From: Globodera rostochiensis | Lineage: Eukaryota > Nematoda > Chromadorea > Rhabditida > Heteroderidae | Length of the DNA: 64,000 nt | Direction: 5' to 3' | Assembly (NCBI GenBank): GCA_018350325.1 | Contig: JAEVLN010000050.1 | Span: 124,001 to 188,000 of the forward strand | Shown: positions 35,275 to 46,929 of the stretch, in pieces | How the letters are laid out: every line of letters begins with the position of its first letter | Numbering within the stretch: the first letter of the stretch is position 1 | Program-made: the position numbers and the translations under genes | The notes under the pieces: generated by a model | What the model saw: only the letters and a program-made list of their open reading frames with translations | The model's database searches: none | What the model was told of the DNA's origin: nothing

Positions 35275-36194
35275 TCGAAATTTCGATTTTCGATTTTCGA
35301 ATTTCGATTTTCGACGTTTTTTTCCTTTCGATTTTCGATTTCGACAAAAATGGGCTGTTTTTCGAAAATAATTTCGAAAGTCGGAGGTCCAGGTTTTTAA
35401 ATTTTTGGCAAGGATGGGCAGTGGTCTTGCCAACTTTTTGACAAACTTTCAATCTTTTTTACATGCGTCCAACAGGTAAATTTATAGCTCAGTGGTTTGT
35501 CTTTACGATTTTGTCTTTTGGGTTCGAACCCGCTACAGTGCGATCACTTTTTTAACTTTTCTTCGGCCTTCACATTCTATCCCCCATTAACGGAACATTT
35601 TTAATGATTTTCAATTATTTTTAAATTAAAATACTTACAAAAAAAGACCGCCGTACATTCTCCACTCTTATGTAAAAATGTTTTCCCCAAAATTACGAAG
35701 AAAAAAGCTCAATTTTGCGAAAATTTTGGTGAAATTGCTTAACAAAACCCCCAAATTTCTCCCAGCGGCGCCTATCGGCACCGACGGGCCGCCACTGAAA
35801 GCATAAAGTCGACCAATTCATTGTGGTTTTTGGATCATTTTTCTTAACAAATTGAGTCAAAAAATCAAAATTTTCTCGGCGGCGCCTATCGGCACCGCCG
35901 ACACCCCACCCTCATAAAAGCTTAAAATGGGCATATGAAGGCCTCTGAAACAAAAAATGCATCCTTCAAAATTTTAAAAATGAACAAGTGAATATTTCAA
36001 AAAATATTTATTAAATAAATTATTTAAAAAAAATTTTTTCTAATCACATAAAAAAAATTTTCGATTTAGTTTCGATTTTCGATTTTCGAATTTCGATTTT
36101 CGACGTTTTTTTCCTTTCGATTTTCGATTTCGATTTCGAACTTTTCAGTTTCGATTTTCGATTTCGACTTTTTTTTACTTTCGACACAGCCCTG
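35275..36194. mobile_element. hAT-like element, 920 bp, with nested repeats
   Basis: Ends CAGGGCTGTGTCGA and TCGACACAGCCCTG; perfect duplication GCGGAAGG at 35267-35274 and 36195-36202. Both sub-terminal regions are arrays of TTCGATTTTCG-like units. The middle holds two copies of the dispersed GC-rich near-palindrome (about 35764 and 35877-35900) and a tRNA-like segment. Confidence 0.9.
35470..35545 (+). other. tRNA-like segment (possible SINE head)
   Basis: TAGCTCAGTGGTT (35485-35497) fits a tRNA A box and GGTTCGAACCC (35521-35531) fits a B box, with suitable spacing. A full cloverleaf with paired acceptor stem is not obvious, so a decayed tRNA or SINE is more likely than a working tRNA gene. 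Confidence 0.45.
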
Positions 36195-36560
36195 GCGGAA
36201 GGAGAGAAAGATCAGCGCAAAGCTTTAAAATATATAAAAACAAATGTTTTAGCAAATTCAAAAATGAAACAAAAAATAAACATTTTTTTACTCTCTCAGA
36301 AAATAAAATTCAAAAAATGGAAATCCGACCAAGCCTTGTCTTGCATTGTTCGAGATTACAAATTGACTTTATTGTTCAAAAAATTTTACCCTCCCACCCC
36401 GAAAAAGTTCAAGCACTGGCAAAAAAAAAATATGCACAAATTAGACAATTTAATAGAAATTTAAGCAATTTAATATAAATTTCAAATTGTATGACAATTC
36501 GTTCAGTCAAATTGGCGGTAGTGGCGTCGAAAACCGATACAATGCTAAATTTAACAAATT

Positions 36561-37815
36561 TTAAATGGCATAATTTAAATAAACAAATGAATCAATCGTA
36601 TTATATTTATATAATCGATTTACGTCCAAAAACAGCAGGGCGATGACGGCACAAATTGCCGCGGGTGACGCGCCGAGTCCGGCGGCACCGCCGCGGCACA
36701 TTTCACCGTCACAAATGATAGGAGGCGGGTCAACGACTAAAAACGGCACCAAAACTCTCGTGATTATTTTAAGCTCAAGACCGAGACTCTCGTGATTATT
36801 TTAAGCTCAAGACCGAGACTCTCGTGATTATTTTAAGCTCAAGACCGAGACTCTCGTGATTATTTTAAGCTCAAGACCGAGACTCTCGTGATTATTTTAA
36901 GCTTAACACCAAAACTCTCGTGATTATTTTAAGCTCAAGACCGAGACTCTCGTGATTATTTTAAGCTCAAGACCGAGACTCTCGTGATTATTTTAAGCTT
37001 AACACCAAAACTCTCGTGATTATTTTAAGCTCAAGACCGAGACTCTCGTGATTATTTTAAGCTCAAGACCGAGACTCTCGTGATTATTTTAAGCTCAAGA
37101 CTGAAACGATTGTACAAAAATTTGTTCAGCAAAATTACCTTCGCCGGCGGGCTTCGGTCGCTTATTTTGTGGAATGGACAAATTGTTACACAAACTTTCG
37201 AGGACATTTTCACTTTGACAAAATGCATAGTCATTTATCTTTCCGTTGTTGCAATTTTCTTTCAACTTATTTTTGCGAAAATCATAGGCTGTATGATTTT
37301 GTGCCACGCAAGTGTTGAATACAAAATATTTGGTGCCTAAAATTGAACGGCAAATCAATTCATCCCCGGCTTATACACAACAACAAATCGATCGATCGGA
37401 TGGGGACCGATCGATCGATGGAAAACGTCTCGCGTTGGTTAATTATATATTAATTACCTGGACCTTTACACTCAAATTGAACGCAATGATTTGCTTCTTG
37501 ACCAGGGCATAATATGGTGACCATGTCGGCATTGGCGGTGATGTTGAATTCTTTCAGCATTGTCTTGGCAAGCTCTTCCGGCACGTCTCCATGAATTCCT
37601 TGGTAACACCACGGATCGCCTGCGCGAATCGAATTTTTTCGTTTTTTATATAGAAAAAAGGAATTTTTATATACTAAAATAGAGAAAACTTTCATAATCG
37701 TTCATTTGAAATCGAGAAAAAACTGGTCAAGATTGACAACATTACCGCCATGTGCAACACAATGCGTGGAGATGAAGAACACCAACGATGGCACAACAAT
37801 GAGCACGCTGTGCAT
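36561..37815 (-). CDS. GPI-anchored cysteine-rich protein, copy A (three-finger-like)
   Basis: Exons from the 5' end: 37746-37815, 37458-37619, 37139-37336, 36561-36736; 606 nt, 201 residues. Signal peptide MHSVLIVVPSLVFFISTHC. The mature protein has ten cysteines in order: DPWCYQG, VTILCPG, NHCVQFECKG, FNTCVAQ, ENCNNG, YAFCQSE, ESLCNN, IICDGEMCRGG. Then AAGLGASPAAICAVIALLFL, a probable GPI-attachment signal, though a polar tail follows. Spacing and the late CNN recall Ly6/uPAR three-finger domains, but this is inference. Copy B at 48553-49787 has the same exon structure. The last intron contains a 30-bp minisatellite. A donor-like GTAAATCG after LLFLD could give a shorter hydrophobic end. 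Confidence 0.78.
36750..37100. repeat. 30-bp minisatellite in last intron of copy A
   Basis: About eleven copies of a unit containing CTCGTGATTATTTTAAGCTC. Copy B has an array of a related but diverged unit in the same intron. Confidence 0.94.
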
Positions 37816-38769
37816 TTTGGCATACAAAAATTAATGTTGGCAACCAATTAAATTAAATTATACAATTTACTTAAACGAGCAACAATTTGATTTTAGTTTT
37901 TATTTTATTTTATGTTTTTTTATTTGTGAATTGAAAATAATTTTTATTCCGATCGCTATGCAAAATAAAATGGTGTGGGCCAATTTGTGTGGACAGAGTG
38001 CCCCGGACGAAAGTGTGAAGCTGCTCTCAAATGGGATGATCAAAATAAATTAAGCGACTAAAACATTTTTTTATTTTTGATTAGCAATTATTTATCAATT
38101 ACAAAAGTCTGTAATTAGTGTTCCATTTTTGACTAATTGATCAGATATATTTTTATTCATTTTGTACCAACGCAAAAAGGTTCCCCCCACTAAACTTACA
38201 AATAGCATTTAAAAAATTAAAAATTGAAAATAAATGATTTATGGATGGGAATATGTAAAAAATAACATGCCCCCGACGGGTTGGACGATTAAAACGACTG
38301 CTTTACAAATTAGTGTTGTCATCCGTTTTTGATCAGACTCAGAGAGGTCCCATCAAATGGAACGATCAAAACGGATTAATCATCAGCATTGGACGGCGTG
38401 TGTTTGTGCGGTCCGGTGTTGGAAGTTCCGATGACGAATTCGACAATCCCAACAATTTCCCCGCTGTCGGTGATCAAAAAAGCATCAATTATCATTTTAT
38501 GCGATTAGATTGGTTCTGATCACTCACACTCACTGGGCATACAATTTTTTGGTTGTACGGTATAATTGCGATTAAAGCCATAATTACGGTATATTGAGCG
38601 CAAATGCCCTAATTACGGTATAATTGAGACGTAATGCCTTAAGTACGGTATAATTGAGACGTGATGCCCCAATTACGGTATAAACGTAAATGCCCTAATT
38701 ACGGTACACTTCGGTGGCCAATTAATCGCTGACCATTTCCCTCGATAATTATTATTAACAAAACAAAAA
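37816..38769. other. Intergenic with TACGGTA tandem repeats
   Basis: 37960-38050 and 38430-38465 match parts of the region upstream of copy B (49930-50060), split here by about 380 bp of other sequence. 38550-38710 is a tandem array of about 37-bp units each containing AATTACGGTATAATTGAG. Confidence 0.6.
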
Positions 38770-40378
38770 ATGGCCACCGTTTGTGGAACGTTCATCTTTT
38801 TGCTGATTTGTGCATTGATCGTAACCCATTCAATTGCGTACGGTAGGAGTGAAAGGGTAAAAATTTTGTCCCTTTTTCGATATTTAATTAATACTTTGTT
38901 TTTTAAATTGTTTAAAATAACACACTATGATAGTGAATAATTTAAAATTGAAGCAATTCTAGTTAGTATACCTTTTTCTGTGCAGCATTTGATTTTTATG
39001 GATTTTATTAAAAAAAATTATCCAAAAAATTGTCATTTTTTAACAATTCAAAGTTGCCATTTTTGCAGGATCAACTGATTGGTGAAGCGAATGCGAAGGG
39101 CAAGTGCAAATCGAAAATGTATTGCGTGTGCGGTTATGTCACCAAACAACGGAACAGACTGTCCGGGTTGTGTTGCTACAAAAGTGCGGACAACTGTCAA
39201 TGTTGTGATACGGTAGAGGGGTAGGGGGGTTACGGTAGCCGAGAATAAAGATTTTAAAACTCAATTTTACGTATTTAGGACCCGTCTATAGCTGCCACCG
39301 GTGTGCAAATTTTTTTTGGCAATTATTGTACAACAATTTGTTTCAAAAATTATTCATTGTTAAGGCTGTGATTGACCTTCTTAACACGAAGGCGTGCCAT
39401 GCCGAGATGGATGGAATTGATGGGGCTGGCCATAAATGCGTTTGGAAGCACGGCACGTCGGCTAGCGTTTGTTGTGATAAGCACTACGAGCTTGGATCTT
39501 TTGTCATTCATCCCGCCTATGATGCGATGGTGAGATGGTGTTGAACGCGTCGAACACCTGCTGCTGGGGGCGGGGGGTCATTGTATTTCGTTGAAAAGTT
39601 GTGAATTGCGGTATCAAGACCGTCTCGACTTGAGTGATTCCGGGGATAGTTTGTTGTCATCGTTTTGAGACATTGTCGAGAATGTCACTGAAGCAGCAAG
39701 GTGGCCATGCGCCCATATTTCTTTCCCGTTAATTCTTGAAAATTGGCCAAAAATCGGCGGCGTTCTGCCATAGCTTCATAAAATTACTGTAGATGCCGAT
39801 GTACCAAAAAAAACTCCAATTTTTTCTTTTTGTTAATTTTGCTGTCTTTGACTTACATATATACGGGTCAACCACGATGCAATCAGCAAGTTTTTATGTT
39901 TCAGGCTCACTTTCCGAAGACAATTACTGCGGTAAGTTGGTGTTATTTTAGGACTTTTAATGTATACCGGGACGGAATACATCCTTAATAAATACACTTC
40001 AAACATTTGGATGAAGATGCTTTGCGAGAGTAGTTGGAACCCGGTTTGCGCGCCGTTCAGCGAAATTTGGGACACGGATCATGTGGCCAACTGCACCACG
40101 TTCAATCAGTGCGCTTCTGAATGGTATTGGGTAAGAAAAGGTTTTTTTTTCATGCCAAGAGTCTTGAATTCGGTGATCAGAAATTTGTTTAGAGTTCACC
40201 AACAAAAAAGCACCATCGACCGAATGCAGCTGGCGGCCGCTTGCCGGTGTCCGTAGCAGGGTTGCAACGGATTGGGAAAAAAAGTCGGATACGGATTTCG
40301 GATCGGATAACCCAAAATTTGTCGGATCGGATTTCGGATATCGGATTTGAAAAAACACCGGATTTCGGATATGGATAA
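38770..40378 (+). CDS. Modular secreted cysteine-rich protein K; C-terminus altered by a MITE
   Basis: Unrecognised family. Exons, all phase 0: 38770-38856 (signal peptide, GTFIFLLICALIVTHSIAYG), 39069-39212 (B module, C-x5-C-x-C-x13-CC-x6-C-x-CC), 39365-39529 (A module with HKCVWKHG and VCC), 39904-39930 (microexon linker AHFPKTITA), 40017-40130 (D module, ending CASEWYW), and a tail exon from 40193 (SSPTKKHHRPNAAGG). The same module order occurs in gene M (60098-63678). A hAT-like element inserted at 40257 adds about 40 residues and a stop at 40376-40378; without it the tail would end VIGCKI at a stop near 40574. A further microexon near 39280 is possible. Secreted, function unknown. Confidence 0.72.
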
Positions 40379-40545
40379 CGGATTTCGGATGAAAAAATTT
40401 TTTAGTGGAAAAATTTCGGATCGGATTTGCCAAAATTTGTCGGATCGGATTTCGGATATCGGATTGGCGCCCAAAATTTGGATATCGGATTGAGAAAAAC
40501 ACCGGATTTCGGATAACGGATTTCGGATGATCCGTTGTAACCCTG
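40257..40545. mobile_element. hAT-like element in the tail exon of gene K
   Basis: Ends CAGGGTTGCAACGGAT and ATCCGTTGTAACCCTG; perfect duplication GTCCGTAG at 40249-40256 and 40546-40553. The interior is a degenerate array of CGGATTTCGGAT units. A close relative is at 50219-50451. Confidence 0.95.
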
Positions 40546-40579
40546 GTCCGTAGTGATCGGTTGCAAAATCTAATCAATC

Positions 40580-41694
40580 AATATTTTGAAAGGAGTTAAA
40601 TCACTGCTTTTAGTGCTGCCGCTGATCATGCAAGCAGTTTTTGCTCAGATTTGATTGATCACCTCTGCTCTGATAGTTGATCAAACATTACGTGATCACT
40701 AATCACTTTTTATAATTTTTCATTTGTGCCGAAAAGCAAAACCATCATCGTTCATTGATTACGCACATTTTTAAATATTATTAGACAAATAACCAAGCCT
40801 GTCGTCATTAGCTTCTACTCTTTTTTGGCGCTGACAAGATTGAAACGTTTTAATGTCGCCAAAGTTTGTTGGTTGACTGAGTCTCGGGCTCGAACTGAGA
40901 AAAGTTTGGGATTTTTGGGGTCTCGGTCTCGAATCTCGGGCTCGAGTCTTTGTAAATGTTAGGTTTTGAGCATCTCTAGTCACGAGAGGCAACGTGGTAA
41001 GGTCACCCAAACTAATCGCCGCAGGGGACCGGACGGAATGGACCACAACTAGAGCCCGGACTTGAGCTTCGAGCGAGACGAGATTCTCGAAAAATCTCGG
41101 GTCTCGAAAAATCTCGAAAACTCAATTTTATTCGAGACGAGATCTCGAGGTCGAGATTTCTCGAGAATCTCGTCGAGATTTTTCGAGATCCTCGAGACGA
41201 GATCTCGTCTCGATCGGGCTCTAACCACAACCACCTTGCTCGATTACCCCCCTCCCCCCGGCTATCTGCAGTTATTTTCATCCCCGCATTCCGTCGTCGT
41301 CTATCCCCGCCATTTTAGTCGTTTCTGATCAGAAACAATGGAAATTTGTGGACTGGACAGAATTTGTCATCGGTGTCCTCCATCAGCAAAAAACAGCAAG
41401 CAGGACTTATGACGATTCGTCATTTTGTGTTCGTTCAGCGACAGCGCTTCAACTGACATACCAAAAAGCGACAACATAATGTCATTTTATGGGGGGTGGG
41501 CTTCATTGTCCAATTTATTTCAATCCCATTAATCAAAAATTTATAAAAAAATAAAAAACCTCGCCGGCAACGCCCAGCGACAAATAAAATATAAAGTTGC
41601 TTTAACAAAAAGCGGATTTATGTTAAATTAATCTATTTTTTAATCCCCCCCCCCCCCCTTTTAGCTTGTCGCGCAGTGCACTAATTCATCAAAA
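40580..41694. other. Intergenic, repeat-bearing
   Basis: Holds a hAT-like element (41050-41223) and TCTCGG-type debris near 40870-40960. Sequence just after gene K (about 40575-40680) resembles 48030-48150, the flank of the isolated tail exon, another sign of paralogous loci. No gene recognised. Confidence 0.5.
41050..41223. mobile_element. hAT-like element with TCTCGA array
   Basis: Ends TAGAGCCCG and CGGGCTCTA; perfect duplication ACCACAAC at 41042-41049 and 41224-41231. The interior is TCTCGAAAAATCTCG-like repeats. Confidence 0.92.
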
Positions 41695-42478
41695 ATGCTA
41701 AACTTTCTGTATCATCATCCACTGTTGTCATCGTACTGTATGTTGACCGTACTCCGGTGCGTTGGGGGTGATACGGTATTATTTGTTGTTTATGAACCAC
41801 AAAATCAGTATATTTTACGGGAGCGCATTAAAATGTTTAGATTTTTACGAAAAAGTTAATTAAAAAATTGGTAATTTAACTGAATTTATGCCGACCGATC
41901 GACATTTCGATCGAGACCTTAAAAAAATCTCGGCGAGATCTCGATCGGTCCGGGCTCTAATGGGAATTGGCGTCCCGTTTAAAATTTTAAAAACCAAAAA
42001 ATGAGTTTTCTTTTCAACAATTTTAAATCGAAACAAGAATTTAAGCTCGAGAAAACTTAGGGCTCGCTCGAACTTTGAGATTTGCCGGATCAGATTTTTT
42101 GGGGACAAAAATGCCGAGTGTCCAGGCGAGGCATTTTTGAGAGAACCTAATTTTTGCATTCAGTTTACACCGGAGACGGCATTTTCGGAAAAAAAAATTT
42201 CGGGAGCTCCCCCCCCCGGTCTGTCCGTACAAGAGAGTCCCGGTAATCCCTGACGGGTGTCCAAAACGCTTCCGGGAAGCTCTAAAATTAAGTGAGAACA
42301 CAGCGCCCAATTTAAAAAAAAATCGATTTTATGCCAGACTGATCTGATCCGTGAGTTGGATGCGAATGCGAAATGCCAAACCATGGCTTATTATTGCGTG
42401 TGCGAGCCGTTCACCAAAGAACAGATGATCAGGGGCATGTGTTGTGACAGCAACGGAAAGTGTGATTGTTGTAGACAG
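41695..42478 (+). CDS. Modular secreted protein N, signal and B module only (partial)
   Basis: Exon 41695-41775 encodes MLNFLYHHPLLSSYCMLTVL and ends GGDT at a GTATTA donor, as the signal exon of gene L ends RSDT. Exon 42338-42478 is a B module (YYCVCEPF, GMCC, CDCC), phase 0. The A and D modules expected next are missing; instead a minus-strand fragment of another family follows at 42703. An isolated tail exon at 47938-48030 could be the displaced end. Probably a truncated gene. Confidence 0.5.
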
Positions 42479-42702
42479 GTAAAGCATTGGTGAGGCATAC
42501 GACATGCAGACAAGCTGGGATGTAACCGGATGCCAGATTTCCGGACATTTTTGGGTTCGGCATGCCGGTTCCCGGACATTTTTTTGGCATCCGATAGAAA
42601 AAAGCCCGCCCCGCGGTTGGGCTCCAAAAAAGTTTGAACTGTCATCGGGACGACCCGCGACTTCTGCTTCTTCTTGGTGTTAAATTTAAACATTGTGTTT
42701 TT

Positions 42703-42878
42703 ACCATTGCATGCAAACATTAGGCAATTGTCATGGTCTGGGTTACCTAGTTGATGGAGACATGGCCTAGTAGCCATTTCGGCATTGACGGTGATGCCGT
42801 ACTTTTCTGACACTTTTCTTGCAAGTTCGTTTGGCACTGTGCCGTGGATCCCCTGGTAACAATCCACTAGAGCTGAAA
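42703..42878 (-). pseudogene. Single-exon remnant of the GPI-anchored cysteine-rich family
   Basis: Open exon with CYQGIHGTVPNELARKVSEK, then NAEMATRPC and CLMFACNG, between a TTTCAG acceptor and a GTAAAA donor. It corresponds to exon 2 of copies A and B, with about 60% similar residues. Signal, third and GPI exons are not found nearby, and 42930-42960 instead repeats a gene K signal-exon fragment. Confidence 0.75.
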
Positions 42879-43581
42879 TGATAGACAAATTTAAATTACC
42901 TAATAAGTAAATCAGGGCAGAGCAAATATGCGACTTGCGTACGGTAGGAGTGAAAGGGTACATTTTATGGTTCCGCTAAAGGCATTTAATTTTCTTGTTT
43001 AAATGTTTTTGGCGTTATGATTGGACACAAATAAATTCCGCCCGATGCCGTTCATTCATTCATTACGTGGACAGCATAAAGAACAAAATTATTCATTTCT
43101 CTGTTAATGCAAAATATTATAATCCGTGGCGGGTCAATTTGATTGCATGAGAGTTCAATTCCCTCCCCAAAGAATATTCAAAAAAAGGATTTCCCATTCT
43201 TTACACTCAATTCATTTACACATTTTCGATTTTTGCGGTGTAAAAATGCATCTTTTTTAGTTTAGGAACATTTTTGGATTTCTCCATTAGAGTTTGGACT
43301 TGTTTGTACCTGACTTTCATGTACTTTTGTACGGGTACAAGTACCGCCTGATCATCCCGAAGTACAGATACGGACGGGGTACATTTTCGACAGAAATTAT
43401 GCTTTTTTGGGAGACAAATCAGAATTTTGAAAATTTTTTGTCAGGTTACCCCCGGGCATTTTATGCCATTTCCGATTTTAGTCTAAAAATCCAGGAGTTT
43501 GCTGAGCGATGCGTATTATAAGACTAATAAGTCGAGATCATCAACCAGTGACTTAAATAATATGTTCAATCAAATTTTCAG

Positions 43582-44765
43582 TTTAAAAATAAATCAGTTG
43601 ACAATGGAATTTTTGTGGACAAATGATTTCACAATTAAAATGGGTGACAACGGCCCGATAATCAGCCAAAAACGCGGCGGCAAACCCAACATTTACTCGC
43701 TTTCGGAAGCCCTGGCAATTCCAATTCCCGACAATCTCGAAAGCTTTGGACAAATTACCGTGAAGTAATGTTTTTTGGGTTTGGAGAGGAAGAAAGTTCA
43801 CAGCGGGATTTGGTGCAAATGCGGATATTTTGGGATTTTTTGGGGGAGGGGGGGGGGAGGCAAAATGATAATTTATTTTTTAGTCAAAAAGGTCCCAATT
43901 CCGGGGTTTATTCACACAACTCTGCATTTCAGATACTTCGACCAGAATGTGCTCGAATTCCTGCAGCAAATCAGCGGACTATTCCAGAAGGAATTGGTTG
44001 TTGAGTTGCGACTCAATTCAAACAACGCCGACGTCATTCGCCAGCTCTGGTCACTCTTGCAGGACAACATTTGGGGACTAATCATTGACGATGCTTCATT
44101 GGCGCTCCTTCGCCAACACGTGTCTCCAAGCGTCTTATGCAACACTCTCAACCTCTGCAAAATTAAAACGACAGGAATCGTGCCGGAGATTCCGAATTCC
44201 GACAACGAAAACTCTTCCGACAGTCAGGAATTATTTAAATGGCTCCATGGGGCTGATTGTGGAAGACCAATGCATCTCAAATGCGCAACATTGTCAGGAC
44301 AGGGCGAGTTCAGTACGGATGGACTCGAGGAGGTAATTTTATTTTGCGCTGAACGATAGCGGAGTTTTTGTTATTTCTTGTCGGTTTTTGACAATTCAGT
44401 TTTTAAACTTTTTTTTGTGCTCTTTAGTTTTTTCATGAAAAAGCACCGAATTTCTCATGTTCAAATTTTAGGCTTTTCGCCAGGCGACGACCCCTGCTTT
44501 ATACATTTTCGATTTGGGCGAATTAACTCCGTCCGAGGAAATGTTTGGACGTTTCCCAATGGAGAACACCATTGGGGAGCAAATTACCTTGACCGATGTG
44601 GATGAGGTGCAGGACTCAATGTTTTACGTGCTGAAACGAGGACCTGCAGATGAGAGAATTGGGACCATGGACGAGTGGGGTCCGGGCGATTTGGAAAACG
44701 CCGAACACAATTTTTTGATCTTGGACGTGGATGATGCGCTTATGGGACATTTTGCGCCGTTGTGA
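43582..44765 (+). CDS. F-box-like family gene lacking its N-terminal F-box exon
   Basis: Exons 43582-43764, 43933-44332 and 44472-44765 are in phase and align with residues after about 50 of the gene at 19516. Matching blocks: FGQITVKYFDQNVLEFLQQI (compare IGYIDHAVINF), WSLLQDNIW, LRQHVSPSVLCNTLNL, ELFKWLHGADCGRPM, and the start of the third exon AFRQATTPALYIFDL. Nothing resembling DDVWFGVF is found in the preceding 500 bp. It is a 5'-truncated copy or has an unseen distant exon. It converges on the gene at 44935, whose stop is 169 bp away. Confidence 0.68.
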
Positions 44766-44934
44766 TCGAAGGGCAGCACATCCCCCGGTTTTGTCATCTC
44801 GCTTTTGTGACCCGTTTATAATTGTTGTGTATTCTTTCGATTCATTTTTAAGTTCAGTTAATTTAATGACGCAAAAATTCCAATAAACAAAATAAACATG
44901 CTTTGATTTGAGTTCCATTAAGCATAGGAATGCT

Positions 44935-46929
44935 CTAGCTTACGTGTCTAAAAACGATCGTTCTGTTGTATGTTATTGGAACATTATCTGTTGTCCAATT
45001 TTTTGCCATCCGTTCCGACTCCTCCCATTGACTTTCATTCCACTCAATTGGGCCCCGTCTCAACAGCCACAACCCGTCGCAAAAGCGGGTACGGTGTTCA
45101 ATGTACCGAAAAGTTAGTCTCTCCTTCGTGCGTCCATTTTCCACGTCAAATGGTTGGGGATGATCTAATTGATGCTTGTGCTTCAAGTACAGACTGACGA
45201 CATAACTGACTGGAGATGACGAGGCATTGGCAAATATCTAGAATGGCACAATTAATTATTCTTGGCATATAATTAACGATGAAAAGTGACCCGTTTGATG
45301 TCTGCCAGCCTTCCTTGGTATTCAAACTTGGGCCTTCCATAAACCATCACTTTCGGGCGTCCATCCGGGCGAGGCGTGTGCAGCCACATGGACACCGCTT
45401 TGGAAATATCGGCGCCCGCCCGATCATCCGGCACGGCATCGGGGAAATTATTTGAAACGATCCTTCGGAGGTTGGGACAATCGCGCAGAACGGTCGGAGA
45501 GACCAAATTTCGCAACATGGAAATGCCGTTCCGGTACAAAATCAGTGTGTCGATGCTTTGATACGAGAGGGGCCAAATTTCTTGCGCAATTGCAGGCCAT
45601 GACGGGTCAACATCGCGCAGAATGTTCAACTCCAAAATGATATTCGCGTTGAAGAGATGTTGAATGCTACTCAAAAATGCGATCACTTTGATATCAATGT
45701 GCCTCCCAAGCCTAAAAAGATTCATTTTTAGTTTGCAAATAGAAAAATTCTTTGTGTTCCCGGTGGATTCCCGTAAAAAAACCAACGGAATTTTACGAGA
45801 ACGGGAAGAACAACAAAATTTGGAATTCCCATTCTCGGAATTTTTATTTTACCGGAGGGCTCTACGGAATTTTGATGGATTTTTATGAATCAGACATTAT
45901 GGAGGCGGGCTACCGGACAAAATGTCCTTCGGACGTTGGTGTCGGTCCCAAAAATAGTATAAATTTTGACTGAATTATTGATAAATTACATCTTTAATTT
46001 TTTTCCAACTCTGGAATCCGGATATTTTACCCGGATTATTCGATCCGCACTAGGGGTGCTCGTAATTACGAGTTACGGATTACTTAAATTACGGGGTTTT
46101 TGGTGTTACGAGCACCCCTGATCCGCACCGGCTTTTGAGTTTAGGAATGCGGTTTCTGTATTCGGGATTCGACTTTCGGTCTAAATGGATGTAAAATTCG
46201 GAATAAAATGGCACCAAAAATCCCAGGAATACCCGAGACTTTCAAACAGTGATTAGCAAGAATGTTTCGAGACTCAAATTACACCAAGCCCCAAAAACGA
46301 AGATTCTCGACTCGAAATTTTCAAACATCCCCAGTGTTTAGTAAGAAGGTTCAAGACTCAAAATTACGCCGAGACTCGAGACCTAAAAACCGAGAAATTT
46401 CTCGACTCGAGACTTTCAAACACGCCGAGTGATTGGTTACCGTATGATTATTCGTTTGAAGCCAATCAAATTGGCCGGTGGCGAAATGTGCGGAAATTCC
46501 ACCCTTTTTTTAAATGTGTCGTCGCAGAACTTGATGAACATCGTCGCGTTGCTCCCTGAAAATGCGTCAGTGATTATTAAAAGTCGAGATAAAAGGGTTT
46601 CGCGGGGTATCCGGGGGCGTTGAACCCAAAAGGAAGGAAATTTTAAGGAATTTTCAAAAATCGGGACCAAATTTTCAGAACCAAAATGAAAAAATTGACC
46701 AAGTTTCCACTGACGCCTTCTGACGCCCTTTGGGCCAGTGCCATTCTCTGTATGCCAAATTTGCTCTTTTGCATGTCGAATTTCCACTACGCCAAGGGAC
46801 CATTTTCGGCCCCGAAAATATTCGTCCACCAAAGCATCGAAGCGCCAACTGAGCAGCGCCAATTTCAGTCCGAGTTTGGCACGTCCAAACCACGCAAAGA
46901 CGCCAAACCAAACGTCGGCACAAATAAAA
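44935..46929 (-). CDS. F-box-like family protein, nearly complete (exon 1 not placed)
   Basis: Exons from the 5' end: 46441-46929, 45291-45711, 44935-45237, in matching phase, about 404 codons. The N-terminal ADVWFGVFAWFGRAKLGLKL and LALLSWRFDALVDEYFRG match the F-box-like part of the gene at 19516. Later blocks: RHIDIKVIAFLSS, EIWPLSYQSID, NLVSPTVLRDCPNLRRI, VSMWLHTPRPDGRPK, IFANASSSPV and GRTKERLTFR. The first exon, expected to encode about 15 residues ending in phase 2 as at 19516-19559, should lie beyond 46930. A stretch after LGQFFHFGSE in the first listed exon lacks an equivalent in the relative. A 70-bp hAT-like element lies in the intron at 46051-46120. Confidence 0.75.
46051..46120. 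mobile_element. 70-bp hAT-like element
   Basis: Ends TAGGGGTGCTCGTAA and TTACGAGCACCCCTG; perfect duplication ATCCGCAC at 46043-46050 and 46121-46128. The shortest member seen; little more than two ends. Confidence 0.92.

Noticed and set aside
36750..37100. Possible CRISPR-like array (regular 30-bp spacing)
   Set aside because: Units are head-to-tail with no unique spacers, and the locus is an intron of a eukaryotic gene. The other regular arrays were rejected for the same reason.
39999..40577. Minus-strand frames rich in IRNP/SDIRNP repeats
   Set aside because: Antisense of the CGGAT array of the hAT-like element at 40257; the same appears at 50147-50556.
43294..43521. Open frame of 75 codons with aromatic composition before the truncated F-box-like gene
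   Set aside because: No similarity to the missing N-terminal exon and no matching splice phase.
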